NCBI GenBank assembly: GCA_045593005.1
Contig: JAZNVV010000009.1
Location: 1 to 41,919 of the forward strand
Length of the DNA stretch: 41,919 nucleotides
Source: UBA11475 sp045593005
Lineage (GTDB): Bacteria > Bacillota > Clostridia > Christensenellales > Borkfalkiaceae
Reading direction: 5' to 3'
Below the pieces are notes generated by a model. It did no database searches. It worked only from the letters and a program-made list of their open reading frames with translations, and was not told where the DNA came from. The position numbers were made by a program, and so were the translations under genes. Within the stretch, counting starts at the first letter, position 1, and every line of letters begins with the position of its first letter. Shown here piece by piece: positions 7,511 to 15,945 of the stretch.

Positions 7511-9309
7511 TAGCCTTGTACCCCCTTGTCAGATTTATCATCAAAATCAGCGTCGCCACCGATATTATTTTGAGAGTGATAAACTTCTTGATATATTTCG
7601 TTATTAGCAAGAAGTTCTTCGTGCGTGCCAACGGCGTCGATTGTGCCGTTATTCATAATTATAATTTTATCAGCGTCAATTACGGAAGAAACCCTTTGCG
7701 CAATAATGATTTTTGTTGTGTTAGGAATTTGTTTAGAAACGGCTGTTCTAATCATAGCGTCGGTTTTTGTATCGACGGCAGAAGTTGAGTCGTCCAAAAT
7801 CAATATTTTAGGCTTTTTCAAAAGGGCGCGCGCTATACATAGACGTTGTTTTTGACCACCGGAAACGTTCGTACCACCTTGTTCAATAAAGGTGTCGTAG
7901 CCGTCTGGGAAAGAAGTGATAAATTCGTGCGCTTGTGCCATTTTGCACACCTTTTCAACCTCTTCTTGCGAAGCGTTTTTGTCGCCCCAACGGATATTTT
8001 CACTAATAGTTCCACTAAATAAAACGTTCTTTTGTAAAACGACGGATACGCTATCGCGAAGTGTTTTAATATCGTAGTCTTTAACGTTGACGCCCCCCAC
8101 TTTTACAGCACCGTCGGTTACGTCGTATAAACGGGATACAAGTTGTACCAAGGTTGACTTTGACGACCCCGTTGCCCCCAAAATACCTACCGTTTCACCC
8201 GAATTGATAGTTAAATTGACGTCGGTTAAAGCGTATTTTTCAGCGTTCATTGAATATTTAAACGATACGTTATCAAACTCAACGGAACCGTCTGAAACTT
8301 CTGTAATAGGGTTTTTAGGATTTATAATTGTGCTTTGTTCTTCTAAAACTTCAACTATACGTTTGCCGGACGCTACTGCCATCGTTATCATAACGAAAAT
8401 CATAGAGAGCATCATAAAACTCATAACGACTTGAACGGAGTAGGAAACGAGCGCCGAAAGGTCTGAAACAGCAAGATCGCCACCATAAATGCCAGCCTTT
8501 GCAGCGATAAAGAAAATGATTGTGTTGGTTGCGTACATTGCAAACGTCATTACCGGGTTATTAAGGGCAACGATACGTTCTGCTTTAGTAAACGATTTTT
8601 GAACGTCAACAGCAGACTTATTGAATTTTTCCTTTTCAAAATCTTCACGCACGTACGATTTAACTACACGCATGCCCTTTACGTTTTCTTGCACAGAATT
8701 GTTGAGGGCGTCGTATTTTTTGAAGATACGGTTAAAAGTTTTTATCGCATTAACTAAAATTAAGCCAAGCGTTATAATAAGGAAAGGCACTACGCCCAAA
8801 TAAACAAACCCTACTTTTGGATAAATAGAAATAGCAAATATTGTAGAAACAATCATCATAAGAGGCGCTCTGACAGCCGTTCTTATAACCATCATATAAG
8901 CCATTTGTACGTTGCTTACGTCGGTCGTTAATCTTGTAACAAGACTGCTTGTTGAAAACTTATCAATATTTGCAAAAGAATAATTTTGCACGGCGTAATA
9001 TAGGTCTTGTCTTAAATTTTTACCAAATCCGTTGGCAGACTTTGAGGCATAAATGCCTGCAAGCGAGCCTGATATCATTGAAAGGCAACCACAAAGAACT
9101 AAAATAACGCTCCAAATTATCAAATGTCTTATATCGAGCGTTGCTCCGTTATTAACGGCGTTTAAATGACCTAATAATTTAGTTGCCATAAGGTAGGGGA
9201 TAAAACATTCTCCTACGACTTCGCCTATCATAAATAACGGCGTAAGTATTGAGGTTAGTTTATACTCTCTAACTGACCCCAGTAGAGTTTTAAGCATTGA
9301 CTTCTTCAC
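7510..9309 (-). CDS. ABC exporter subunit with degenerate NBD
   Basis: A 599-aa half-transporter: six-helix membrane domain (about 15-320) and NBD (about 345-585). Walker A is GATGSSKST and the signature is VSGGQKQR. The residue after Walker B is Asp, not Glu (LILDDSTSAVD), and the H-loop His is replaced by Gln (IIAQRVSS). This is the pattern of the non-hydrolysing site in heterodimeric exporters, and it would pair with the LSQGQ signature of the partner. The start is a GTG at 9309, chosen because AGGAG lies 10 nt upstream. It overlaps the end of the TetR gene by 20 bp, so the three genes form one operon. Confidence 0.93.
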   Translation of the reverse strand: MKKSMLKTLLGSVREYKLTSILTPLFMIGEVVGECFIPYLMATKLLGHLNAVNNGATLDIRHLIIWSVILVLCGCLSMISGSLAGIYASKSANGFGKNLRQDLYYAVQNYSFANIDKFSTSSLVTRLTTDVSNVQMAYMMVIRTAVRAPLMMIVSTIFAISIYPKVGFVYLGVVPFLIITLGLILVNAIKTFNRIFKKYDALNNSVQENVKGMRVVKSYVREDFEKEKFNKSAVDVQKSFTKAERIVALNNPVMTFAMYATNTIIFFIAAKAGIYGGDLAVSDLSALVSYSVQVVMSFMMLSMIFVMITMAVASGKRIVEVLEEQSTIINPKNPITEVSDGSVEFDNVSFKYSMNAEKYALTDVNLTINSGETVGILGATGSSKSTLVQLVSRLYDVTDGAVKVGGVNVKDYDIKTLRDSVSVVLQKNVLFSGTISENIRWGDKNASQEEVEKVCKMAQAHEFITSFPDGYDTFIEQGGTNVSGGQKQRLCIARALLKKPKILILDDSTSAVDTKTDAMIRTAVSKQIPNTTKIIIAQRVSSVIDADKIIIMNNGTIDAVGTHEELLANNEIYQEVYHSQNNIGGDADFDDKSDKGVQG

Positions 9310-9943
9310 AGTTTAACTTCTCCTTTTTTACACAAGTAGATAAAAGCAGGTTTACGTTTGGGAGCGAGTTTTCGTTTCTATCAGTTTTGGGCGTAAGCAA
9401 GACGTTTACGGTTGCGCCGATAATAGACGTCGCTAAAACTTTTAAATATTCGTCCACGGAATAATCGTTTTTAAATGAGCCTTCAGCAACGCCGTCATTA
9501 TATAACGATACAAATAAATTGTATAATTTTTCAATTTCAGCATTAGAACATTTTTCGCTGTTATTATTTAACATATTTTCGTTTTTTCTGAAAAGTTCAG
9601 TTAAAATAAAGTAAAATCTGTACGCAAAAAGCTCGTCGTTACGTAGGTTGTAAAAGGTGTAGCATATAATTTCTTTTAGCCTTAATACAGGGCTATTTTT
9701 TGCAGATAAAACTTCGTAATAATGATTTAAATGGGAATAATCGTAAGTTTTTGCAATGTCTTCTAAAAGTTCGTCTTTATTTTTGTAGTAGTGATAAAAT
9801 AGCCCGTGTGAGCAACCTACCTTATTGCAAACGTCGTCAACAGTTGTGCTTGCAATACCTTTTTCACAAAAAGAGCGCAAAGCTCCGTTTAATATTTGCA
9901 TTCGTTTGGCATCTTTTTTTGTGATAGTTTTTTCGTTTTTCAT
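9290..9943 (-). CDS. TetR/AcrR family transcriptional repressor
   Basis: A 217-aa regulator. The N-terminal helix-turn-helix is typical of TetR (about residues 12-58: AKRMQILNGALRSFCEKG, then GCSHGLFYHYYKNKDELLEDI). The C-terminal part is a variable ligand-binding domain. The SD AAGGAAG precedes the ATG at 9943. It is the first gene of the operon with the ABC exporter, so it probably represses its own operon and is released by an exporter substrate. A perfect inverted repeat sits on its promoter (9989-10008). Confidence 0.93.
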   Translation of the reverse strand: MKNEKTITKKDAKRMQILNGALRSFCEKGIASTTVDDVCNKVGCSHGLFYHYYKNKDELLEDIAKTYDYSHLNHYYEVLSAKNSPVLRLKEIICYTFYNLRNDELFAYRFYFILTELFRKNENMLNNNSEKCSNAEIEKLYNLFVSLYNDGVAEGSFKNDYSVDEYLKVLATSIIGATVNVLLTPKTDRNENSLPNVNLLLSTCVKKEKLNCEEVNA

Positions 9944-9977
9944 TTTTCTTCCTTCAATTTATATAATTATATACTAT

Positions 9978-10006
9978 ATATTATGACAAATTGACAGCCG
10001 TGTCAA
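9978..10006 (-). promoter_or_regulatory. Promoter of the tetR-ABC operon
   Basis: Minus strand: TTGACA (10006-10001), 17-nt spacer, TAATAT (9983-9978), about 35 nt upstream of the TetR start. Confidence 0.8.
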
Positions 10007-10008
10007 TT
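9989..10008. promoter_or_regulatory. Probable TetR operator
   Basis: Perfect inverted repeat AATTGACA-GCCG-TGTCAATT. The right arm contains the -35 box of the tetR operon, so a bound dimer would block RNA polymerase. It is far enough from the metK promoter (10117) that metK is probably unaffected. Confidence 0.7.
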
Positions 10009-10116
10009 ATTTTGTTTGATTTTTACAGACAAAAATCTTAACTTTTTTATTCGACTGATTTTGATAAAAAACGATAAATTAAAAGGCTAAAAAAATTAGC
10101 ACGTGCTTTTAATGTA

Positions 10117-10145
10117 TTGACAATCTTATAAAAAAATAATATAAT
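10117..10145 (+). promoter_or_regulatory. Consensus promoter of metK
   Basis: TTGACA at 10117, 17-nt spacer, TATAAT at 10140, a perfect consensus. A 10-bp palindrome AGCACGTGCT (10098-10107) lies just upstream of the -35. The leader of about 67 nt carries a small hairpin (ATGCGT 10167 with ACGCAT 10188). I see no SAM-I riboswitch; the leader is too short. Confidence 0.88.
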
Positions 10146-10219
10146 TGTTTAGTTAATATATAAATAATGCGTGTATGCAATGCACGTACGCATAAAGCGA
10201 AAGAAAAAGGATAATTGTT

Positions 10220-11386
10220 ATGAGAGAATTGTTTTCAAGTGAAAGTGTTACGAACGGACATCCCGACAAGGTTTGCGACCAAATATCAGACGCAGTACTT
10301 GACGCCATTATTGCAAAAGACCCAAACGCAAGGGTTGCTTGTGAAGTTTGTGCAAAGACGAATTTTGTTCTCGTTATGGGTGAAATAACGACAAACGCTG
10401 AAGTTGATATTGAAAGCGTTGTAAGAAATAAAATTAAAGAAATCGGTTATACGGACAAGAGTACGGGCTTTTCGTACGATACGGCAGAAGTTTTAATTAA
10501 ACTTGAAAAGCAGAGCGCTGATATTGCGCTCGGCGTTGACGCGTCTATTGAAAGAAAGGCTGGTGGCGACCTTCGCGACCAAATAGGTGCTGGCGACCAA
10601 GGCATAATGTTCGGATATGCCTGTCGTGAAACTGCTGAATATATGCCGTTAGCGATAATGCTTTCACATAAAATGTGTAAAAAACTTGAAGAAGTTAGAA
10701 ATTCGGGCGAACTTAAATATCTACGTCCAGACGGCAAAGGTCAGGTTACTGTTGAATACGACGGTGGTAAAATAAAGAGAATTGATACCGTAGTATTGTC
10801 AACCCAGCACGACAACACCGTAACGACCGAGCAACTTCGCAAAGATATCAAAGAAAAGATTATCGACGTTATCATGCCTAAAGAACTTATTGATAAGGAT
10901 ACAAAGTATTTTATCAATCCAACGGGCAGGTTTGAAATCGGTGGACCAGCAGGCGATAGTGGTTTAACCGGTAGAAAAATAGTTGTTGATACGTATGGTG
11001 GCAAATGCCCACACGGTGGTGGCGCATTTAGTGGTAAAGACCCTACTAAAGTAGACCGTTCGGCAACGTATATGGCAAGATACATTTGCAAAAACTTGGT
11101 TGCAAGTGGATTATGTGATGAAGCGCAAGTTCAACTTGCATACGCTATCGGTGTAGCGCAACCTGTATCGGTAAGAGTAGAAGCATACGGGACGAGCAAG
11201 CTTTCTAATGCCGAACTTGCTAATATCGTTGTAAAAGAATTCGACCTTCGTCCGTACGCTATTATTGAAAAGTTAAATTTAAGACAGCCTATTTACGCAA
11301 AGACGGCAAGTTACGGCCACTTTGGTAATGAAGACTACGCTTGGGAAAAACTTGACAAAGTAGAAAGTTTAAAGCACTATCTTTGA
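10220..11386 (+). CDS. metK: S-adenosylmethionine synthetase
   Basis: A 388-aa enzyme making S-adenosylmethionine from methionine and ATP in the cytoplasm. The family signatures are TNGHPDKVCDQISDA near the N-terminus (ATP and Mg2+ binding), GAGDQGIMFGYA in the middle and GGGAFSGKDPTKVDRSA in the C-terminal third. The length is typical. The start has SD AAAAAGGA with 8-nt spacing. It is driven by a perfect-consensus promoter and probably leads the metK-comFC-secA-prfB-tsaD run. Confidence 0.98.
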   Translation: MRELFSSESVTNGHPDKVCDQISDAVLDAIIAKDPNARVACEVCAKTNFVLVMGEITTNAEVDIESVVRNKIKEIGYTDKSTGFSYDTAEVLIKLEKQSADIALGVDASIERKAGGDLRDQIGAGDQGIMFGYACRETAEYMPLAIMLSHKMCKKLEEVRNSGELKYLRPDGKGQVTVEYDGGKIKRIDTVVLSTQHDNTVTTEQLRKDIKEKIIDVIMPKELIDKDTKYFINPTGRFEIGGPAGDSGLTGRKIVVDTYGGKCPHGGGAFSGKDPTKVDRSATYMARYICKNLVASGLCDEAQVQLAYAIGVAQPVSVRVEAYGTSKLSNAELANIVVKEFDLRPYAIIEKLNLRQPIYAKTASYGHFGNEDYAWEKLDKVESLKHYL

Positions 11387-11390
11387 ACCG

Positions 11391-12149
11391 ATAAAGAAAT
11401 TAACTTTTAAGCAAAAAATTCAAAAGTTTTTACGGGCGATACTTTGTCAGCAATATTTACGTTGCCAAGTATGTTTTAAGGAAGTTTTTAAGAACGAGCA
11501 TTTATGTGACGACTGTAGAAATTCCTTGCCGTTTATAAAGAGAGGGCATTACTGCAAACATTGTGGCAGGAAAACAAAAATAGCAGTTGAGTATTGCGAC
11601 GTGTGTAAAAATAATTTGACGGCGATTGACGTTGGCAGAAGCGTTTTTTCATACGAGGGGCAAGGTTTAAGGCTGGTAACTACCTATAAATTTCACGGCA
11701 GAAGATATTTGAAAAACTTTTTTGCCGAAGAATTATATAAAATTTATATTGAAGACGGAATCAGAGATTATTCACCTGATTTAATAGTATACGTTCCTAT
11801 GACTAAAAAGGCTGAACGTAGGCGTGGGTTTAATCAAGGTTTATGGATAGCTGAAGAATTTTCAAAGTTGACCAGAATACCTATTTCGCATTCGATAATA
11901 AAAATAAAGGAAACGCCTCACCAAGTTGGCTTAAATAGAAAACAGCGACTGGAAAATCTTGACGGGGCGTTCCACTTAAAATCGAGGAAGGAATTTTTGG
12001 GTAAAACCGTTATAATAGTGGACGACGTTACCACTACTGGCGTTACGGCAGAAAAGATTGCTCAAAAACTTAAATCGGCAGGCGCTAAACGGGTTATTTT
12101 AATGACGGTAGCGTCAGTTGGATATATAAAAAATCAAGGAGAAAAATAA
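11391..12149 (+). CDS. comFC: ComFC-like phosphoribosyltransferase, start codon unclear
   Basis: A ComF/GntX-type protein with an N-terminal zinc-knuckle region and a C-terminal PRTase domain (VIIVDDVTTTGVTAEK; RRGFNQ before it). The family is needed for DNA uptake or recycling in competent bacteria. The only usual start, TTG 11526, would cut the zinc region in half. Translating upstream in the same frame gives CQVCFKE...HLCDDCRNSLPF, the expected first Cys pairs. That frame is open back to 11373 but holds no ATG, GTG or TTG. The start given here (ATA 11391, just after the metK stop) is a guess; ATT 11418 is another option. The end overlaps the secA ATG by one base. The domain assignment is firm; the start is not. 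Confidence 0.8.
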   Translation: MKKLTFKQKIQKFLRAILCQQYLRCQVCFKEVFKNEHLCDDCRNSLPFIKRGHYCKHCGRKTKIAVEYCDVCKNNLTAIDVGRSVFSYEGQGLRLVTTYKFHGRRYLKNFFAEELYKIYIEDGIRDYSPDLIVYVPMTKKAERRRGFNQGLWIAEEFSKLTRIPISHSIIKIKETPHQVGLNRKQRLENLDGAFHLKSRKEFLGKTVIIVDDVTTTGVTAEKIAQKLKSAGAKRVILMTVASVGYIKNQGEK

Positions 12150-14830
12150 TGGGACTTATTAGATATATTCTCGGTAGTGAAAACAGAAGAAACTTAAAAA
12201 GGCTTGATAAGATGGCTGATGCTGTAATAGAACTTCAACCTAAATACGAAAGTATGACTGACGAAGAACTTGTTAATCAGACAAACGTATTAAAAGGTAG
12301 ACTTGCTGACGGCGAAACGCTTGACGATATTTTATACGACGCGTTTGCCGTAGTGCGTGAAGCCGCTTATAGAGTTCTCAATATGCGCCACTACAAAGTG
12401 CAAATTATGGGTGGTATTTGTTTACATCAAGGTAGAGTTGCCGAAATGAAAACGGGTGAAGGTAAAACGCTTGTTTCAACTTTGCCAGCCTATCTTAACG
12501 CTTTGACGGGTAAGGGCGTACATATCGTTACGGTAAACGATTACCTTGCTGAACGTGACGCTGAATGGATGGGTAAAGTTCATAAATTTTTAGGGCTTAC
12601 CGTTGGCGTTGCCGTTTCTGGTATGGAAGATAGCGATAAAAAGGAAGCGTATAACTGCGACATTACCTATGGCACGAATAACGAAATGGGTTTCGATTAT
12701 TTAAGAGATAACCTTAAAACAAAGCAGGCAAATATGGTTCAGCGTGGCTTGAACTTTGCTATCGTCGACGAAGTGGACTCAATCCTTATCGACGAAGCGC
12801 GTACACCACTTATAATTTCCGGTAAGGGTGGTGAATCTTCTGAAATGTATCTTTCGGCAAATAGATTTGTCAAGACGTTAAAGATTGAAGAAGATTTTAC
12901 TATCGACATTAAGGAAAAATCTGTTCAAATTACCGAACAGGGTGCTGAAAAGGCTGAAAAGTTCTTCAACCTTTCTTCGTTTGCCGATATTGAAAACGCA
13001 ACTTTATCACACCATATTCAACAGGCGCTTAAAGCGCATCATATTTTCAAAAAAGATAACGACTATATCGTAAACGACGGCGAAATTATTATCGTTGATG
13101 AATTTACCGGTCGTCTTATGATAGGTAGACGTTATTCCGACGGCTTGCACCAAGCAATCGAAGCAAAGGAAAACGTTAAAGTTCGTAACGAAAATAAAAC
13201 GTACGCTACTATCACTTTCCAAAACTATTTCCGTTTATACAATAAACTTTCCGGTATGACGGGTACAGCAAAAACGGAAGAAGAAGAATTTAGAGCAATT
13301 TACGGTCTTGACGTTCTTGAAATTCCTACCAACAAACCGGTTGCAAGATTTGACGAACCTGACGTGATTTTTAAAACGCAAGCAGGTAAGTTAAGGGCTA
13401 TTGTTAAAGAAATTGCTGAAAAGCACGCCAACGGCCAGCCTGTTCTCGTCGGTACGGTTACCGTTGAAAAATCGGAAGAAATTTCACGCCTATTGTTGCG
13501 TCAGAAAATTAAACACAACGTATTAAACGCTAAAAACCACGCGCGTGAAGCAGATATCGTTGCACAAGCAGGCAGAAAGGGCGCTGTAACTATTGCTACT
13601 AATATGGCAGGCCGTGGTACGGATATTTTGCTTGGTGGTAATCCTGAATTTTTAGCAAAGAGAAAACTTCGTGAAGAAGGTGTTGAAGAAGATAAAATAG
13701 ACCTTGCAACGTCGTTTATTACAGATATTCCAGAAGACGTTAAGGCAATTAGAAATCGCTATAACGAAATTTACGCACAGTATAAAGTAGCAACCGACGC
13801 TGAAAAAGAAGAGGTAATTAAAGCAGGTGGCTTACACATTTTAGGTACTGAACGTCACGAATCACGCCGTATCGACAACCAGTTGCGTGGTCGAAGTGGA
13901 CGTCAAGGGGACGAAGGCTCGTCAGTATTTTTTATTTCTCTTGAAGACGACCTTGCAAAACGTTTCGGAGGGGATAGAATGATGGCTGTTTATAATGCTT
14001 TCAATATTCCTGAAGACGAACCTTTACAGTCCAAATTATTATCACGTTCTATTGAAAACGCGCAAAGAACGATTGAAGGTAAAAACTTTGGTATAAGAAA
14101 ACACGTTATTCAATACGACGACGTTATGAATAGCCAGCGTGAAGTTATGTATAAGGAAAGAATGGACGTTATTACGTCGACAGACGTTCACGACCAAATT
14201 TTAAGCCTTATACCTGATTACGTTCAAGAAACGTTGACTATGGTAGTTGACCCTGGTAAAACGCCTGAATCGTGGGATATGGACGCTTTAAATAAGAACA
14301 TTGAACAGCGTTTATTGCCTGTTGGCACAAACTTTGTTACTAAAGAAAAACTTATGAACTGGTCGTATGAAGATTTCCTTGAAAGATTGATTGACGTTAC
14401 AAAGGAAACGTACGACAATAAGGTTGAAAGTTACAAAGAGGCAGGCTTTAACTTTAACGAGCTTGAAAAGTATATACTTTTACGCAACGTTGATACCAAG
14501 TGGATTGACCATATCGACGCTATGGACCAGTTAAGAAAGGGCATTTCGCTTAGAGCTTACGGTCAGGTTGACCCTGTTGTAGAATATAAGCAAGAGGGTT
14601 CTGAAATGTTTGACGACCTTACTTATTCTATTCAAACCGACACCATTAAGGTATTGCTTAAAGCTGAAGTTAAAAGAGAACCTATCAGACGTGAAGAGCA
14701 ACCAAGAGATTTAGTAACAAACGTTACAGAAGGCTATAAAAGACCTGCAAAAGCAAAGGCAAAAGTAGGCAGAAACGACCCTTGTCCTTGTGGTAGTGGT
14801 AAAAAGTACAAAGACTGTTGTGGAAAATAA
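12149..14830 (+). CDS. secA: Preprotein translocase ATPase SecA
   Basis: An 893-aa motor of the Sec pathway that pushes unfolded preproteins through SecYEG. Visible elements are Walker A MKTGEGKT (about residue 100), the DEAD-like DEVDSILIDEARTPLI, the preprotein cross-linking domain, motif GRGTDILLGGNPE, and the C-terminal zinc-binding SEC-C motif GRNDPCPCGSGKKYKDCCGK for SecB/ribosome contact. The length is full. SD GGAGAAAAATA precedes the ATG, which overlaps the comFC stop. prfB follows after 12 nt, the same order as in many Bacillota. Confidence 0.99.
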   Translation: MGLIRYILGSENRRNLKRLDKMADAVIELQPKYESMTDEELVNQTNVLKGRLADGETLDDILYDAFAVVREAAYRVLNMRHYKVQIMGGICLHQGRVAEMKTGEGKTLVSTLPAYLNALTGKGVHIVTVNDYLAERDAEWMGKVHKFLGLTVGVAVSGMEDSDKKEAYNCDITYGTNNEMGFDYLRDNLKTKQANMVQRGLNFAIVDEVDSILIDEARTPLIISGKGGESSEMYLSANRFVKTLKIEEDFTIDIKEKSVQITEQGAEKAEKFFNLSSFADIENATLSHHIQQALKAHHIFKKDNDYIVNDGEIIIVDEFTGRLMIGRRYSDGLHQAIEAKENVKVRNENKTYATITFQNYFRLYNKLSGMTGTAKTEEEEFRAIYGLDVLEIPTNKPVARFDEPDVIFKTQAGKLRAIVKEIAEKHANGQPVLVGTVTVEKSEEISRLLLRQKIKHNVLNAKNHAREADIVAQAGRKGAVTIATNMAGRGTDILLGGNPEFLAKRKLREEGVEEDKIDLATSFITDIPEDVKAIRNRYNEIYAQYKVATDAEKEEVIKAGGLHILGTERHESRRIDNQLRGRSGRQGDEGSSVFFISLEDDLAKRFGGDRMMAVYNAFNIPEDEPLQSKLLSRSIENAQRTIEGKNFGIRKHVIQYDDVMNSQREVMYKERMDVITSTDVHDQILSLIPDYVQETLTMVVDPGKTPESWDMDALNKNIEQRLLPVGTNFVTKEKLMNWSYEDFLERLIDVTKETYDNKVESYKEAGFNFNELEKYILLRNVDTKWIDHIDAMDQLRKGISLRAYGQVDPVVEYKQEGSEMFDDLTYSIQTDTIKVLLKAEVKREPIRREEQPRDLVTNVTEGYKRPAKAKAKVGRNDPCPCGSGKKYKDCCGK

Positions 14831-14842
14831 TTAGAGAATTAA

Positions 14843-15943
14843 ATGCTTAAAATAGACGAGTATAAATTAAAAATAAAAAAACTTCGTGAACTTTTGGGTG
14901 AAACGGCGTCTTCCCTTAATATTGAACAGTTAAGGGAAAGGCTTGCTGTCGTTCGCGCTGAACTTGAAAAACCTGAAGTTTGGGGGGACTTAAACAAGTC
15001 GCAAAAATTTTCAAAAGAGGCTACTAGTATAGAAAGTAAAGTCAACACTTACGACAAGGCTTTATTTGCGCTTAAAGATGCGTTAGACCTTGCTGAAATG
15101 CTTGAACTTGAAGATGATGAAAGCTTATACGCCGAACTTGACAGCGAATTAGACAATACCCAAAAACAGATTGAAGAAATGCACTTAAAAGCTCTTTTAA
15201 AGGGCAAATACGACGGGCTTAACGCGCTTATCACTTTGCATTCGGGCGCAGGTGGAACGGAGGCTTGCGACTGGACGGAAATGCTTTACCGTATGTACAT
15301 TATGTATGCAGAAACAAACGGTTATAAGATTACCGAACTTGACCGTTTGGACGGCGACGAGGCTGGTATTAAAAGCGTTTCATTTAAGATGGCTGGCGAA
15401 AACGCTTACGGCTACTTAAAGGCAGAAAAGGGCGTTCATAGACTTGTGAGGATTTCCCCTTTTGATGCTAATAAAAGAAGGCACACCTCTTTTGCCTCGG
15501 TGGAAGTAATGCCTGAAATAGAGGACGCAGGCGAAATTGAAATTCGTTCAGAGGACCTTAAAATAGATACTTTTAGGTCGGGTGGCGCAGGTGGACAGCA
15601 CGTCAATAAAACTGATTCTGCCGTTAGAATTACGCACTTGCCGACGGGCATTGTAGTTGCCTGTCAAAACGAGCGTAGCCAAACTCAAAACAAGGAAATG
15701 GCTATGCGTATGCTTATGAGTAAACTCATTGAAAAGCGTGAAACTGAACGGCTTGAAAAAGAGCAGGATATCAAAGGCGAAATTAAAAAAATAGAATGGG
15801 GTAGTCAGATACGTAGTTACGTATTTTGTCCGTATACGCTTGTTAAAGACCACAGAACTGGGTTTGAAAATTCTAACGTTGAGTCGGTTATGAACGGCAA
15901 TATACACGATTTTATTTGCGACTACCTTAAAAAATCACAGTAG
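14843..15943 (+). CDS. prfB: Peptide chain release factor 2
   Basis: A 366-aa release factor that recognises UAA/UGA and triggers peptide release. The anticodon-like SPF tripeptide is at 205-207 and the GGQ catalytic loop at 250-252. The reading frame runs unbroken from the ATG at 14843, so the programmed +1 frameshift at an early UGA found in many bacteria is absent. The SD is weak (AGAG) and the gene sits 12 nt after secA, probably coupled to it. tsaD starts 2 nt after its stop. Confidence 0.97.
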   Translation: MLKIDEYKLKIKKLRELLGETASSLNIEQLRERLAVVRAELEKPEVWGDLNKSQKFSKEATSIESKVNTYDKALFALKDALDLAEMLELEDDESLYAELDSELDNTQKQIEEMHLKALLKGKYDGLNALITLHSGAGGTEACDWTEMLYRMYIMYAETNGYKITELDRLDGDEAGIKSVSFKMAGENAYGYLKAEKGVHRLVRISPFDANKRRHTSFASVEVMPEIEDAGEIEIRSEDLKIDTFRSGGAGGQHVNKTDSAVRITHLPTGIVVACQNERSQTQNKEMAMRMLMSKLIEKRETERLEKEQDIKGEIKKIEWGSQIRSYVFCPYTLVKDHRTGFENSNVESVMNGNIHDFICDYLKKSQ

Positions 15944-15945
15944 AT

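Noticed and set aside
10152..10219. SAM-I riboswitch upstream of metK
   Set aside because: The leader is about 67 nt, too short, and lacks the conserved core.
10741..11091. Antisense ORF in metK
   Set aside because: Proline- and serine-rich shadow frame with no start signals.
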